A DNA stretch of 24,511 bases from Pseudomonadota bacterium (GTDB taxonomy: Bacteria > Myxococcota_A > Polyangia > GCA-2747355), in assembly GCA_016711215.1 (NCBI GenBank), contig JADJTL010000011.1, positions 1 to 24,511 on the forward strand, read 5' to 3'. The position numbers were made by a program, and so were the translations under genes. Each line of letters opens with the position of its first letter. Within the stretch, counting starts at the first letter, position 1. Below are positions 13,075 through 21,821 of this stretch, piece after piece. The notes under the pieces were generated by a model, which saw nothing but the letters and a program-made list of their open reading frames with translations, made no database searches and was not told where the DNA came from.

Positions 13075-15142
13075 CAGGCGCGGGCGGTCGGGCGCTGGGC
13101 GTGCACGCACCGCGGCCGGGGCGGCGCTCGCGCTCTGCCTCGCCTGCTGCCCGGCGGCGCTCGCCCGGGCGGCCGCCGCTGCAACGACGGGCGTGCGGGC
13201 GGTCGCGCCCCTTCGGGGATATGCTCTGCGGCTGGCCGGCACGCACGCCGAGCTGCGCGCAGGTGATGGCGAGCCCCTGCTCGATCTCGCGCCCGAGCTG
13301 GAGGTCGTGACGGCCGCTGGGCGCCGGCGGCGGCAGCGCTGGGTGTTGGAGCGTCGCGGCGCGACGGTCGGGGGCCACAGCACGTCGTGGGTGCTCGCGG
13401 GCGAGCTGGTGGTCGCGGCAGCGCACTATCTGCTGCGGCTGGAAGGGGATGAGCAGGGACGCGTCATCGACGTCGAGTTGACCGTGCGCCAGGCCGCCCC
13501 CGCGGCGCTGCTGCGGGAGGCGCTGCGCTTCGTCGCCCTCGCGCCCCGTGGCGTCGTGGCGCTCGATCGTGGGTATCGTTCGGTCGCTAACCCGCTGCAG
13601 CCCTTCTTCGTCGATGCGCTGACCCCGCATCGGCTGCGTTTCTGGGGTGAGGGCGGCGCCGCGGTCACCTTGAGCGCGACGGCGGGTCTGCAAGGCTACT
13701 GGCTGCGTCCGCGGCCGCGCGGTGGCTACGAGCTCGAGCTCGAGCTGGACGACGCGCGCAATCGCCCGCTGGCGCGCTATCGCGGCTGCTCCGAGGCGCA
13801 CCCGTCTCCCTCGCGCCGCTCGCGCCCGATGGGGAGTCAGAGCGGCCTCGCGCTCCGCGACCCGGTGCTGCGACTCGCCGGCAGTCAACGCCGCTATCGC
13901 TGGCAGTGGCTGATTGGTGAGGCGTCGCTGCCCGAGGTCCGGCGCTTTCCCAGCGGCTATCAGTCCGCCCTGGTCCTTACAGATCACGCCGACCAATCGA
14001 GCGCTGAGCGGCTCGAGGCGCTGGCCTTCGGTGCCACCGGAGCGGTGGGCGCGGGGAGGATCGGCCCGCAGTGGCCCGGCCTGGTCAATCGCGGGCTGAG
14101 CTACAGCAAGACGGTCTTCGCGCGCCGCGTGCCGCCCTATGCGGTTCAGCTCGACGACGAGCGCTATCGTGCGCTGCTCGCGCGCGTGGCCGCGCAGGGC
14201 GTCGAGCTTGGACTCCACTCCCTGAGCGGCGGACCCGATGACCCAGGCGATCCACGCACGGTGGCGGCCTTCGCCGCCTTCCGCGCCCTCTCCGGCGGTC
14301 GCCTTTGGATCGACCACCGACCGACGACCAACTGCGAGGCCATCAGCAATCGCGGCGCCGATCCGACCAGTCGCTGGTTCATCCTGCCGCTCCTGCGTCG
14401 GTTCGGCCTGCGCTATCTGTGGCGCGGCGCCGACGCTCAGCGCGCGCGTCGCCGCGCCGGGATTGATCTCCTGCGCAGCGAGCGACCGGGCGAGCGGCCG
14501 GCGGTGCTCTACCGGGGCGAGCAGCTCGTCGTCGCGGGGCAGCGACCCTTTCTGCTCTTCGGCTCGAGCTGGCTGTTTTTTACGCACTGGCGGCAGTTGC
14601 TCGCCGCCCTCTCGCCGCGCGCGCTCGACCGGTTGGCCGCAAACCACGGGCTAGCGGTGGGGCATGTCTACCTCGAGACCTGCCGGGCGCGCGGCCGCCT
14701 GCATGGGCGTGAGCTGCTCCGTGCGCTCGGAGGCGAGCGCTATGTGTTGCGGCCTGCCGTGGATCGGCTCTTCGTGGCGCTGGCGCGCCGCCAACGCGAG
14801 GGCTCGCTCTGGGTCACCGGGCTCGAAGCGCTGGCGGACCACCTGCTCGGTGCGATGCGCGTCACGCTCGAGCCGGTCGCCCAGGACGGTAGCGTGCGGC
14901 TGCGCTACACGCGTGACGACGGCCCGGCCGTGCTGCGCGCCGTGACGCTGCGCTGGCCGCCTGGCGTCGTCGACGTCATTCCCAGCGCGGGCGTCGTCCT
15001 CGGCGGCAGGCGCGTCCGCGAGGGCCGGCTGGAGACCTGGTGCGACCTCTCCGCAGGGCTGCCGATCACGCTGCGCCCGCTTCTGCGAGAGGGGTCGCGC
15101 GAGGCGTCGCGACGGCGTGGGGCAGCAGCAGCAGCGTTCTGA
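13067..15142 (+). CDS. Exported protein, possible polysaccharide-deacetylase-like core
   Basis: 691 residues with a GTG start overlapping the TPR stop. The N-terminus has arginines, a hydrophobic core (AAGAALALCLACC) and Ala-rich cleavage region, a Sec signal. Residues 45-290 look beta-rich. From residue 300 SALVLTDHADQS (D306, H307, D309) is followed by GVELGLHSLSGG (H384, S385). The spacing and form recall the first two motifs of NodB-type deacetylases or the wider glycoside hydrolase/deacetylase fold, where Asp and His bind a metal; the second His of HxxxH is not there. LWIDHRPTTNCEAISNRG (about 410-430) may add further ligands. The C-terminal 90 residues again look like beta strands. The low-complexity end (RRRGAAAAAF) is probably disordered. 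Function assignment is weak; extracellular location is fairly sure. Confidence 0.6.
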   Translation: MRSRRGRSGAGRARTAAGAALALCLACCPAALARAAAAATTGVRAVAPLRGYALRLAGTHAELRAGDGEPLLDLAPELEVVTAAGRRRRQRWVLERRGATVGGHSTSWVLAGELVVAAAHYLLRLEGDEQGRVIDVELTVRQAAPAALLREALRFVALAPRGVVALDRGYRSVANPLQPFFVDALTPHRLRFWGEGGAAVTLSATAGLQGYWLRPRPRGGYELELELDDARNRPLARYRGCSEAHPSPSRRSRPMGSQSGLALRDPVLRLAGSQRRYRWQWLIGEASLPEVRRFPSGYQSALVLTDHADQSSAERLEALAFGATGAVGAGRIGPQWPGLVNRGLSYSKTVFARRVPPYAVQLDDERYRALLARVAAQGVELGLHSLSGGPDDPGDPRTVAAFAAFRALSGGRLWIDHRPTTNCEAISNRGADPTSRWFILPLLRRFGLRYLWRGADAQRARRRAGIDLLRSERPGERPAVLYRGEQLVVAGQRPFLLFGSSWLFFTHWRQLLAALSPRALDRLAANHGLAVGHVYLETCRARGRLHGRELLRALGGERYVLRPAVDRLFVALARRQREGSLWVTGLEALADHLLGAMRVTLEPVAQDGSVRLRYTRDDGPAVLRAVTLRWPPGVVDVIPSAGVVLGGRRVREGRLETWCDLSAGLPITLRPLLREGSREASRRRGAAAAAF

Positions 15143-15159
15143 AGGGAGCGGCAAGCGTC

Positions 15160-15513
15160 ATGGCCACCCAGCAAGGCACGATGGACTTCCTCCTCGATCA
15201 ACTGCGCGGGCTGCCTGCCGTGCGCGCGCGCAAGATGTTCGGTGAGTACGCCCTCTACTGTGACGAGAAGGTCGTTGCGCTGGTTTGTGACAACCAGCTC
15301 TTCGTCAAGATCACGCCGGCAGGACGGGCGTTGGTCGGCGAGCGCTACGCGGAGGGCGAGGCCTATCCGGGGGCGAAACCGTCGATGCTGATCGACGCCG
15401 AGGAGCTCGAGGATGGCGATCGGCTCTGCGAGCTGATTCGTCTCACGGCGGCGGCCCTGCCCGTCCCTCGGCCGAGGCGGCCGAGGAAGAAGCAGGGCTC
15501 GGCAGGACGGTAG
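15160..15513 (+). CDS. TfoX N-terminal domain protein
   Basis: 117 residues from ATG 15160, with AAGGGAG about 11 nt upstream. It carries the TfoX/Sxy N-terminal domain pattern: VRARKMFGEYALYCDEKVVALVCDNQLFVKI, then a tail with AYPGAKPSMLI and an Arg/Lys/Pro-rich C-terminus. In gamma-proteobacteria TfoX/Sxy turns on competence genes together with CRP, but stand-alone N-domain proteins such as this are widespread and mostly of unknown role. The TfoX C-terminal domain is absent. It starts 17 bp after the preceding gene and is likely cotranscribed with it. Confidence 0.85.
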   Translation: MATQQGTMDFLLDQLRGLPAVRARKMFGEYALYCDEKVVALVCDNQLFVKITPAGRALVGERYAEGEAYPGAKPSMLIDAEELEDGDRLCELIRLTAAALPVPRPRRPRKKQGSAGR

Positions 15514-15680
15514 ACGTCGCGCGTGCGGCGCTCTCGGCATCGGCACACGGGCGGCGCGCGCGCACGGGCGGCGCCGGCGTGCAGCGGCAGCCCGCTCGAG
15601 CGCGCGCGAGCGACCGGCCGGCGCGAGGCTCGACAAACGCTCGGCGCTGACGTCAACTCCCGACTGATGGGCCCGCGGCG

Positions 15681-16211
15681 ATGAGTCTCCAGCCGGTGAG
15701 CGTGCGTCCGCTGCGGACGGCCGACCTGACGGCGTGCGCGGCGATCGTCGCGCAAACGTCAGTGTTCGCCGCCTATGGCCTGAGCGCCGAGGCGGTAGCA
15801 CGCCAACTCGGCGAGGCGCTGGATGATGCCCGCAGCGCCGTCCTCGTGGCTGTCGCGCCGGCCGATACGCCGCTCGCCGTGGCGTGGTTCGTCGAGCGTG
15901 GCGCCTTTGATCGCAGCGGCTATCTGCGCCTGATTGCGGTCGCTCCCGGGCGGACGCGGGGTGGGTTGGGCCGGGCGCTGGTCGCTGCGCTGGAGCAGCG
16001 CTACCTCTCACGCGGCGGCATCGTCTTGCTAGCGGCGCACGACAACGCGCTGGCCCATCGCTTCTACGAGGGGCTGGGCTACGGTCACGTCGGCGACCTG
16101 CCAGCCTATGTCGGCAGCGGACTGCACGAGAGGATCTACTTCAAGCCGCAGACGGCGAGCCCCGTCGCCACCTTCGAGCGGCAGTGCACTTCGTTGCGGG
16201 TGCAAGTCTAG
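15681..16211 (+). CDS. GNAT-family N-acetyltransferase
   Basis: 176 residues. The acetyl-CoA-binding motif A is LRLIAVAPGRTRGGLGRALVAALE (residues 82-105, with R/Q-x-x-G-x-G as RTRGGLG), and motif B is AHRFYEGLGYGHVG (125-138). The fold is a single GNAT domain with a short tail. The N-terminal VSVRPLRTADLTACAAIVAQ is the usual first strand and helix. The substrate is not predictable. It lies 167 bp after the tfoX-like gene; that gap is very GC-rich and contains a short direct repeat of CACGGGCGGCG but no gene. The start at 15681 is the only reasonable one; no clear ribosome site is seen. Confidence 0.85.
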   Translation: MSLQPVSVRPLRTADLTACAAIVAQTSVFAAYGLSAEAVARQLGEALDDARSAVLVAVAPADTPLAVAWFVERGAFDRSGYLRLIAVAPGRTRGGLGRALVAALEQRYLSRGGIVLLAAHDNALAHRFYEGLGYGHVGDLPAYVGSGLHERIYFKPQTASPVATFERQCTSLRVQV

Positions 16212-16303
16212 GGGCGCGGGCGGGTCGAGCGCGCGCTGGGGGACTCAGCGGCGCCCGCTGGCCGCGCGCGCCTCGTGCCTCAAGCGCTTCGTGCTTCAAG
16301 CGC

Positions 16304-17470
16304 TCAGCGCGTCACAGCCTGATAGACGCCCTCGGTGAAGCCGGCGATGTTGTCCCAGTTGAAGTGCTCTTCGACGGCGCGCCGGCCCGCTTGACCCAGG
16401 CGGCGGCAGTGCTCGTGATCCGCGAGCAACGAGCCGATGCCGTGCGCCAGGCCCCCGGGGTTGGCGTCGACGAGGAAGCCATTGACGTCATGCCAGACGA
16501 AGTCGCGCGGCCCACCGGCGGTCGTGGCCACTACCGGCTTGCCGGCGGCCCAGGCCTCGAGCACGACAATACCGAAGGGCTCGTTGCGGCTCGGCACCGC
16601 GACGACATCGACCGCCCGCGTCAGGTCCGCGTAGTCGTTGCGCGGTAGTGGCCCGAGGAAGCGAATCGCGTGGGCTGCGCCGATCGCGTGCGCACGGCGC
16701 ACGACGGCGTCGAGCTCGGGTCCGTCGCCGGAGATGAAGAACTTGGTCTCCGGGTAGGAGGCCAGCACCATCGGCACGGCGTCGACGAGCATGTCGATGC
16801 CCTTCTGGGCGGTCATCCGGGCCACGGTGAGCACCGTCGGCGCCATCGGCGCCACATGGTAACGCGCCTTGACCTCGCCCGGATCGATGAAGCCGTCGAA
16901 GGCATGGTAGTTGACGCCGTTGGGCACGACGTGCAGCTTCCAATGCGGCACCTGGTAGATACGGCTGACCTCGGCAGCAAGGAAGTTGCTGACCGCGATG
17001 ATGCTCTGCGCGTGAAAGCAGGCAGCGGCCTCGGTGTCACGCACCCAGCGCGCGTAGCCATCGTGGAAGACGTTGCCGTCGCGGCCGTACTGGGTCGAGT
17101 GCAACGTCAGCAGGCCGCGGGTGCCGTGGCCGTCGCGGACGTACTTGATCACGTTGCCCGCCATCCAGTCGTGGGCGTGGATCAGGTCAAAGGGGCCGAC
17201 GAAGGACGTCACCTCGTGGAAGCGATGCGCCATCGCCTTACACATCCAGTCCATCGACTCGACGATGTTCTGGGTCACGCCGTGGTCGACGCGGTGATAG
17301 TGCACGCCGTGGATACAGTCGTAGTAGCCCTGGTCGCCGCGCCGGCGGGTGATCACGTGAATCTCGTGGCCGCGCCGTTGCAGGCCGGCTGCGAGCTCGG
17401 TCACGTGTACCGCGAGGCCACCGAGGTTGAACGAATGCAGTGACTCCCACGAGAACATCGCGACGCGCAT
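16304..17470 (-). CDS. Glycosyltransferase family 4, glycogen-synthase-like
   Basis: 388 residues of GT-B fold. The N-terminal domain has MRVAMFSWES, the nucleotide-sugar loop GGLAVHV (17-23) and HAHDW (98-102). The C-terminal domain has VARMTAQKGIDML (216-228, R218 and K223 contacting the donor phosphates), GDGPEL, and the E-x7-E element EPFGIVVLEAWAAGKPVVAT (E297, E305). Such enzymes transfer a sugar from a nucleotide donor with retention; this subgroup is close to the ADP-glucose/maltosyl synthases and to cell-surface glycan enzymes. The start at 17470 is fixed by AGGAGG 7 nt upstream; a longer open frame to 17539 is not used. The gene stands alone on the minus strand, so the pathway is not given by context. 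Confidence 0.85.
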   Translation of the reverse strand: MRVAMFSWESLHSFNLGGLAVHVTELAAGLQRRGHEIHVITRRRGDQGYYDCIHGVHYHRVDHGVTQNIVESMDWMCKAMAHRFHEVTSFVGPFDLIHAHDWMAGNVIKYVRDGHGTRGLLTLHSTQYGRDGNVFHDGYARWVRDTEAAACFHAQSIIAVSNFLAAEVSRIYQVPHWKLHVVPNGVNYHAFDGFIDPGEVKARYHVAPMAPTVLTVARMTAQKGIDMLVDAVPMVLASYPETKFFISGDGPELDAVVRRAHAIGAAHAIRFLGPLPRNDYADLTRAVDVVAVPSRNEPFGIVVLEAWAAGKPVVATTAGGPRDFVWHDVNGFLVDANPGGLAHGIGSLLADHEHCRRLGQAGRRAVEEHFNWDNIAGFTEGVYQAVTR

Positions 17471-17758
17471 GACCACCCCTCCTCCGATTGCCGATTCGCC
17501 GCGCAAGATAGTCGCTGCGGCGCCGCCTGGGTAGCGCAAACTGAAAGCTGTCTGAACGACTCGGGGCCCCTCCGCGCGGCGGATTGGTCGCGCCGCTCAG
17601 CGGAGCTTTCCACGATCGGCTTGCCATCGAAGGTGCAGGCTCGGTCGCGCCGCTCGGTCGGGGTACCAGTGGGCGCCCGCCCCGCGCCGGATGACCTCAG
17701 TGCCGAGGGCTTCACCTGGCTCGAGGGCAGCAGGCTGGGCAGTGCGCGCGCGGCCGGC
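17471..17758. other. Intergenic region without a credible gene
   Basis: Contains a 13-bp direct repeat GGTCGCGCCGCTC near 17587 and 17644 and the ribosome binding site of the GT4 gene (17478-17483). Short open frames here lack family features. No terminator with a T-run was found. Confidence 0.5.
17478..17483 (-). promoter_or_regulatory. Ribosome binding site deciding the GT4 start
   Basis: AGGAGG on the minus strand, 7 nt before the ATG at 17470, within a longer purine run. Confidence 0.8.
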
Positions 17759-20700
17759 TCACCAGCCGACGAGCCAGGCCAGCGTCCGCTCCGGCGGCGC
17801 CTCGTGGGAGCGGCCGAGGGCCACCGCGAGGTGGGCGGCGATGCGGATCGAGGTCGGGGAGGTCGGTGGGAGCTTGGACCAGGCCGCCTGCAGCCACGCG
17901 TCGCCGTGGCCGCGCCCGTACCAGGCCAGGGCCACCGTGCTCACCCAGCGCAGGAGCGAATCGCGTCTGCTGTCACGCAAGAGCTGCCAGAGCCGCGCCG
18001 GTGGGCAGCTTCGCGCGAGGTGGCGCGCGAGCGCGGTGCGCGCCGCGCGCTGAACGTCGTGCGCCGGATCGAGCGCGCCTTCGATCAGCGCGGTCGCAGC
18101 CTCGGGCCGGCTAGACGCCAGCGCGCCGAGGGCCGTGAAGGCGAGGCGTCGCCGCTCCTCGCTGCGATCGCCTACCGCGACGCGCAGCAGGCGCAGCGCC
18201 TCGTCGGTGGCCTCGCCGCGCAGCAGGCCGAGGGCGGTAAAGGCCGCCTCGCGCTCGCTCGGGTCGGCGGCGCGCAGCCCGCGTGCCAGCAACGGGACGA
18301 CCAGCTTGCCCAGCCGCGGACTCTCCTCCCCGAGCAGGCGGAGCGCCGCCAGCCGCAGCGAGGGCGCGGCAGCGCGGCGCGCGTCCTCGAGCAGCGCCAG
18401 CGCGGTGCTCGGCGCCGCGCGCGACACCAGGCGCGGCAGCGTGATCGCCCGCACCTCCGCCTCGAGGTGCCCTGCGGCGCCGTCGACGGCGCGCTCGAGG
18501 CGCAGCTTCACGGCAAGCGCCGCGGCATCCTGAGCCGCGGCCCCGTGGGCCGTGGCCAGCGCTTGGGCGACGGCGGCGTCGAGTCGCTCCGCCAGCAGAC
18601 GCCAGCGCTCGCTTTGCGGACCGGCGGCGGGCGCTTCCAACCGTAGTGCGGCGTGCAGGGCTTCGGCTTGCACCTCGGTGGCCGGATCGCGGATCAGCCG
18701 CTCGAGCAGCGCGGCCGCCTCGAGCGGCGAGGGCGCGACGGCGATCGCTGCGGGCGCGATGGCGGCGCGCACCGCGACCTCAGCCGCGTTGCTGCAGGCG
18801 GCGACTGCCTTGAACAAGAGCGCTGAGCGCTGCGGGGGGCGCGCGGCGATCGCCTGCAGCAGGGCGATGCGTCCGGTCGCGTCGTCGGTGGCGAGGTAAC
18901 TGCGCGCCAAGGACTCGAGGCGCGCACCACCCTGCTGCAGGGCGACAGCTAGTGCCAAAGCGCCCGCGCGCTGCACTTCGCTGGCGCGGTCGGCTGCAGC
19001 GCGTTGGGCCAGCCACTGCCCGAGCGGCGCCTGGGCGCTGGCGATCGCCTCGACACAGCTCAGCAAGCCGCGCCGCTGCGCCGGCCGATCGCTGGCCCAG
19101 ATCGCGCTAACCAGCGCCGTCAGGGCAAAGCGGTCGCGGACCTCGCCGTCGCAGATGACCTCGCGAGCGCCCTCGGCGGCGGCGGCATAGCCGCGACGGA
19201 TCTGCCTGACGACCTCCTGCGTCCCGAGATAACCGAGGCGCAGCAGTGAGCTGACGGCGGCTGCCGCGACCGACGCCTCGGGATCGGTCAGCAGGCGCTT
19301 GAGCAGATCGAGTCGGCGCTGGCGGTCGGGGGCCTCGACCCAACCCAGGCCGAGCGCGGCGGCACGGCGCAGCGCCACGCTCTCGCTGGCCGTTCGCCGG
19401 GTGCTGGCCAGGGCCGCCAGCGCGTCGACGACCGCGTCGCCGCCGCCGAGGCGCGCGAGTAGCGCGGTCGCGTTCGCCCGGACCAGCGCGCTCTCCGCGC
19501 GCTGCAAGCGCTCCAGAACGGGTTTGGCGCTGGCGTCGAGCTGCTCGGCCAGCGGCAGCAGGAGCGCTAGGCGTCGGGCTTGGCGCGCGACGTCCTTGGT
19601 CTGGCCGAGCTGGCGGATCAGGTGCTTCGCCAGCTCGCCGGGCGCCCGCTGCAGGAGGCGCTGCTGCAGCCGCAGCAGCGGCAGGGCCCTCGCGGGCGGC
19701 GCAGTGGCGGGGGCACCTGCTGCGACCAGTCGCGCTTGCGCCTGTACGACGATCTCGAGGGCGGCCGCCGCATCGGTGCTCGCGGCGCGCTCGAGCTGAG
19801 TGAGCGCCTGCTGCTGGACGCGCCGGTCGGTGTCGATGATCAGCGTCTCGAGCGCGCGCAGCGCGCGCGCGCGTGGCACGCGCGACAATCCCGCCAACGC
19901 CAGCAGTCGCACCTGCGCATCGGCGTCGTGTGCGCCGCGCTCGAGGACCTCTGCGGCGGCCGCCGCGGGCAGGCGGCTCGCGAGCCGGACGGCCAAGCGG
20001 CGCAGCCGCGCGCGTTCGTCGCCGAGGCAGCTCAGCAGCACCTCGCGCGCCGCGGACGAGTCCGGCAGCAGCAGCGCCAGCGCCTGCGCTGCGCGGCTGC
20101 GCTGGTCGGGGTGCCGGCCGGCCTCGACGAGGAGCCGCCCGCCGCGGGCGCGCTCACCTGCGAGCACCAATAGCGTGCCGCGCCGCGCCAGCGGCAGGGG
20201 GCCCAGCAGGCGGTCGAACCACGGCTCCGTGCCGCCTGCGCGGCGGCTCGCGCTACGGACGACGCTTTGCCCCCGCACCGCGCGTTGGGCCGCGCGCGGA
20301 AGCGTGTCGAGGGCGAACCCGGTGTCGTCGGTAATGGCGCCGAGTCGGCCGGGACCCCACCGAAACGCGAAGCGCAGACCTGGATCACCGGAGCGCAGGA
20401 CCACGCGCGCGGGTCCCCCGACGCCCCGCAGCTCCGCCAGATAGCTCGAGTGCGCCAGGCGCCACCAGATGCTCCCCGCCACCAGCACGCCGAGCAGCAG
20501 AAAGAGGGCGGCGCCAGCGGTCCAGGTCCGGAGGCCGCGTCGCACGGTCTGCTGCTCCTTGGCAGGCAAGGCGGTGCCCCAGTAGCGCCAGATCGCGAGT
20601 AGCTCGTGCGGTCGGAGGAGGCTGTGCCGATCCGCGCGGCGTCGCAGCGTGAGGCGGGCATGGGCGCGTCCACGCCGCACGGGCGCGACGAGATCGCGAA

Positions 20701-21748
20701 TGCCGGGCAGCAGGTAGGGGTGAAGCACGCCGAAGGCCGCCTGCCCGTCGTGACGCGGCGCGCCGTGCCGGACGAGCCCGGCGTTGGCCAGGCCCTCGAG
20801 CGTTTGCTCGACCGCAGGTACGATCATGCCGGCGCGCTGGCTAACCTCCTCTGTGGTGAGCAAGCCACGCGGGTTCTCGGGCTCGGCCAGCGCTGCCAGC
20901 ACGCGGCGCGCGCGCCAGCCGCCCGCGCGGGCCGCCAAGAGCTCGACGTGGAGGACGCTCAATACACCCGCGTCGCCACCGCGACGATAGGCCGCGAGCG
21001 TGTTGTTGCGCCGCAGCATGACGGCCTGTAGGACGCACTGAAGCTGCGCCGGCAGCACCGGCCCAGGGGTGCAGAGCTCCTCGGCGATCAGGTCGGGCAG
21101 CCCCGCCTCCATGTACGCCCCGCCGACGAGCACGCTGCGTTCGATCAGAAAGGCTGTTTGGTGGCGATCGAAGCGGCCGACCTCAATGCGCGCCTCGTCG
21201 GCGATGCGCGGGCGCGGGAGGGCGAGCTGGCCAATCACATGCAGCTCGCGCCGTTCGACGCCCAGCACGAGGTGCAGCGCGGGGGCAGAGACCTCCGTCA
21301 GCGCTGCAAGCAGGCGATTGAGCTCGTCGAGCGCGATGCCCTCGATCCACAGCGCCTGCTCGAGCTGATCGGCGATCACCAAGACGCGCCCTGGAGCTGC
21401 CGCGGCGAGGTCCAGACAGACGCGCGCGGTATCGTCCTCCGGGCCGAGAGGGCGGCCGAGTTGTTCTCCCAGCGCCGCGCGCAGGGCCCCGTGCCAGCCC
21501 TCGCCGACCTCGAAATAGAGCGGGAGGAAGTGCGCGGCGCGGGCGGCCGGTATCAGCGCCGCGCGCAGCAGCGAGGTCTTGCCTGCGCCGGCTTCGCCGG
21601 TGACGAGCGCCATCGGTGGGCGCTCGCGGCGCAGCCACTGCTGCAGCCGCCCGCGCTCGGTGTCGCGGCCGAAGAACTGCGCCTGGTCGGCCTCGTTGAA
21701 GGGCGCGAGGCCGCGAAAGGGGCCGCTGGCGTTGACCGGGGGAAGCAT
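17759..21748 (-). CDS. Membrane-anchored nSTAND ATPase with HEAT-like repeat tail
   Basis: 1329 residues. The N-terminus PFRGLAPFNEADQAQFFGRDTE matches the novel-STAND (nSTAND1) opening, followed by Walker A GEAGAGKTS (51-59), Walker B VLVIADQLEQ (122-131) and a winged-helix-like part (about 285-350, LLTTEEVSQRAGMIVPAVEQTLEGLANAGLV). STAND ATPases are signal switches that oligomerise on ligand sensing. One transmembrane helix lies at 409-428 (AGAALFLLLGVLVAGSIWW), preceded by KEQQTVRRGLR, so by the positive-inside rule the ATPase is cytoplasmic and the rest outside. Residues about 540-1329 are Ala/Leu/Arg-rich helix pairs of HEAT type (e.g. VRLLALAGLSRVPRARALRALETL). No enzymatic effector domain is seen. 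No Shine-Dalgarno precedes ATG 21748. It is divergent from a TPR gene 73 bp away. Confidence 0.82.
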   Translation of the reverse strand: MLPPVNASGPFRGLAPFNEADQAQFFGRDTERGRLQQWLRRERPPMALVTGEAGAGKTSLLRAALIPAARAAHFLPLYFEVGEGWHGALRAALGEQLGRPLGPEDDTARVCLDLAAAAPGRVLVIADQLEQALWIEGIALDELNRLLAALTEVSAPALHLVLGVERRELHVIGQLALPRPRIADEARIEVGRFDRHQTAFLIERSVLVGGAYMEAGLPDLIAEELCTPGPVLPAQLQCVLQAVMLRRNNTLAAYRRGGDAGVLSVLHVELLAARAGGWRARRVLAALAEPENPRGLLTTEEVSQRAGMIVPAVEQTLEGLANAGLVRHGAPRHDGQAAFGVLHPYLLPGIRDLVAPVRRGRAHARLTLRRRADRHSLLRPHELLAIWRYWGTALPAKEQQTVRRGLRTWTAGAALFLLLGVLVAGSIWWRLAHSSYLAELRGVGGPARVVLRSGDPGLRFAFRWGPGRLGAITDDTGFALDTLPRAAQRAVRGQSVVRSASRRAGGTEPWFDRLLGPLPLARRGTLLVLAGERARGGRLLVEAGRHPDQRSRAAQALALLLPDSSAAREVLLSCLGDERARLRRLAVRLASRLPAAAAAEVLERGAHDADAQVRLLALAGLSRVPRARALRALETLIIDTDRRVQQQALTQLERAASTDAAAALEIVVQAQARLVAAGAPATAPPARALPLLRLQQRLLQRAPGELAKHLIRQLGQTKDVARQARRLALLLPLAEQLDASAKPVLERLQRAESALVRANATALLARLGGGDAVVDALAALASTRRTASESVALRRAAALGLGWVEAPDRQRRLDLLKRLLTDPEASVAAAAVSSLLRLGYLGTQEVVRQIRRGYAAAAEGAREVICDGEVRDRFALTALVSAIWASDRPAQRRGLLSCVEAIASAQAPLGQWLAQRAAADRASEVQRAGALALAVALQQGGARLESLARSYLATDDATGRIALLQAIAARPPQRSALLFKAVAACSNAAEVAVRAAIAPAAIAVAPSPLEAAALLERLIRDPATEVQAEALHAALRLEAPAAGPQSERWRLLAERLDAAVAQALATAHGAAAQDAAALAVKLRLERAVDGAAGHLEAEVRAITLPRLVSRAAPSTALALLEDARRAAAPSLRLAALRLLGEESPRLGKLVVPLLARGLRAADPSEREAAFTALGLLRGEATDEALRLLRVAVGDRSEERRRLAFTALGALASSRPEAATALIEGALDPAHDVQRAARTALARHLARSCPPARLWQLLRDSRRDSLLRWVSTVALAWYGRGHGDAWLQAAWSKLPPTSPTSIRIAAHLAVALGRSHEAPPERTLAWLVGW

Positions 21749-21757
21749 GGCGCGCGC

Positions 21758-21763
21758 ATCATA
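21758..21763 (-). promoter_or_regulatory. Possible -10 element of the nSTAND gene
   Basis: TATGAT on the minus strand ends 9 nt before the start codon. If used, the transcript would have almost no leader, matching the absence of a ribosome binding site. No good -35 is seen. Confidence 0.25.
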
Positions 21764-21771
21764 GCAGCCGA

Positions 21772-21800
21772 TTGACGCTCGATCTACGCGGTGTTAGGTT
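21772..21800 (+). promoter_or_regulatory. Candidate sigma70-type promoter of the TPR-rnz pair
   Basis: TTGACG (21772-21777), a 17-bp spacer, then TAGGTT (21795-21800), a weak -10. Transcription would start near 21807, some 15 nt before the ATG at 21822. Confidence 0.4.
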
Positions 21801-21821
21801 CGTTTCCTCATCGGAAGAGCA

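Noticed and set aside
13004..14647. 547-residue minus-strand open frame
   Set aside because: Antisense to the exported protein gene; composition is Arg/Gln/Ala-rich with no signature, typical of a GC shadow.
17621..18646. 341-residue plus-strand open frame starting in the 17471-17758 gap
   Set aside because: Most of it is antisense to the nSTAND gene; the non-overlapping part has no family feature or ribosome site.
17759..21748. nSTAND gene as a known anti-phage defence system
   Set aside because: No effector domain, nuclease, protease or other defence gene is present in the neighbourhood; the architecture alone does not support the claim.
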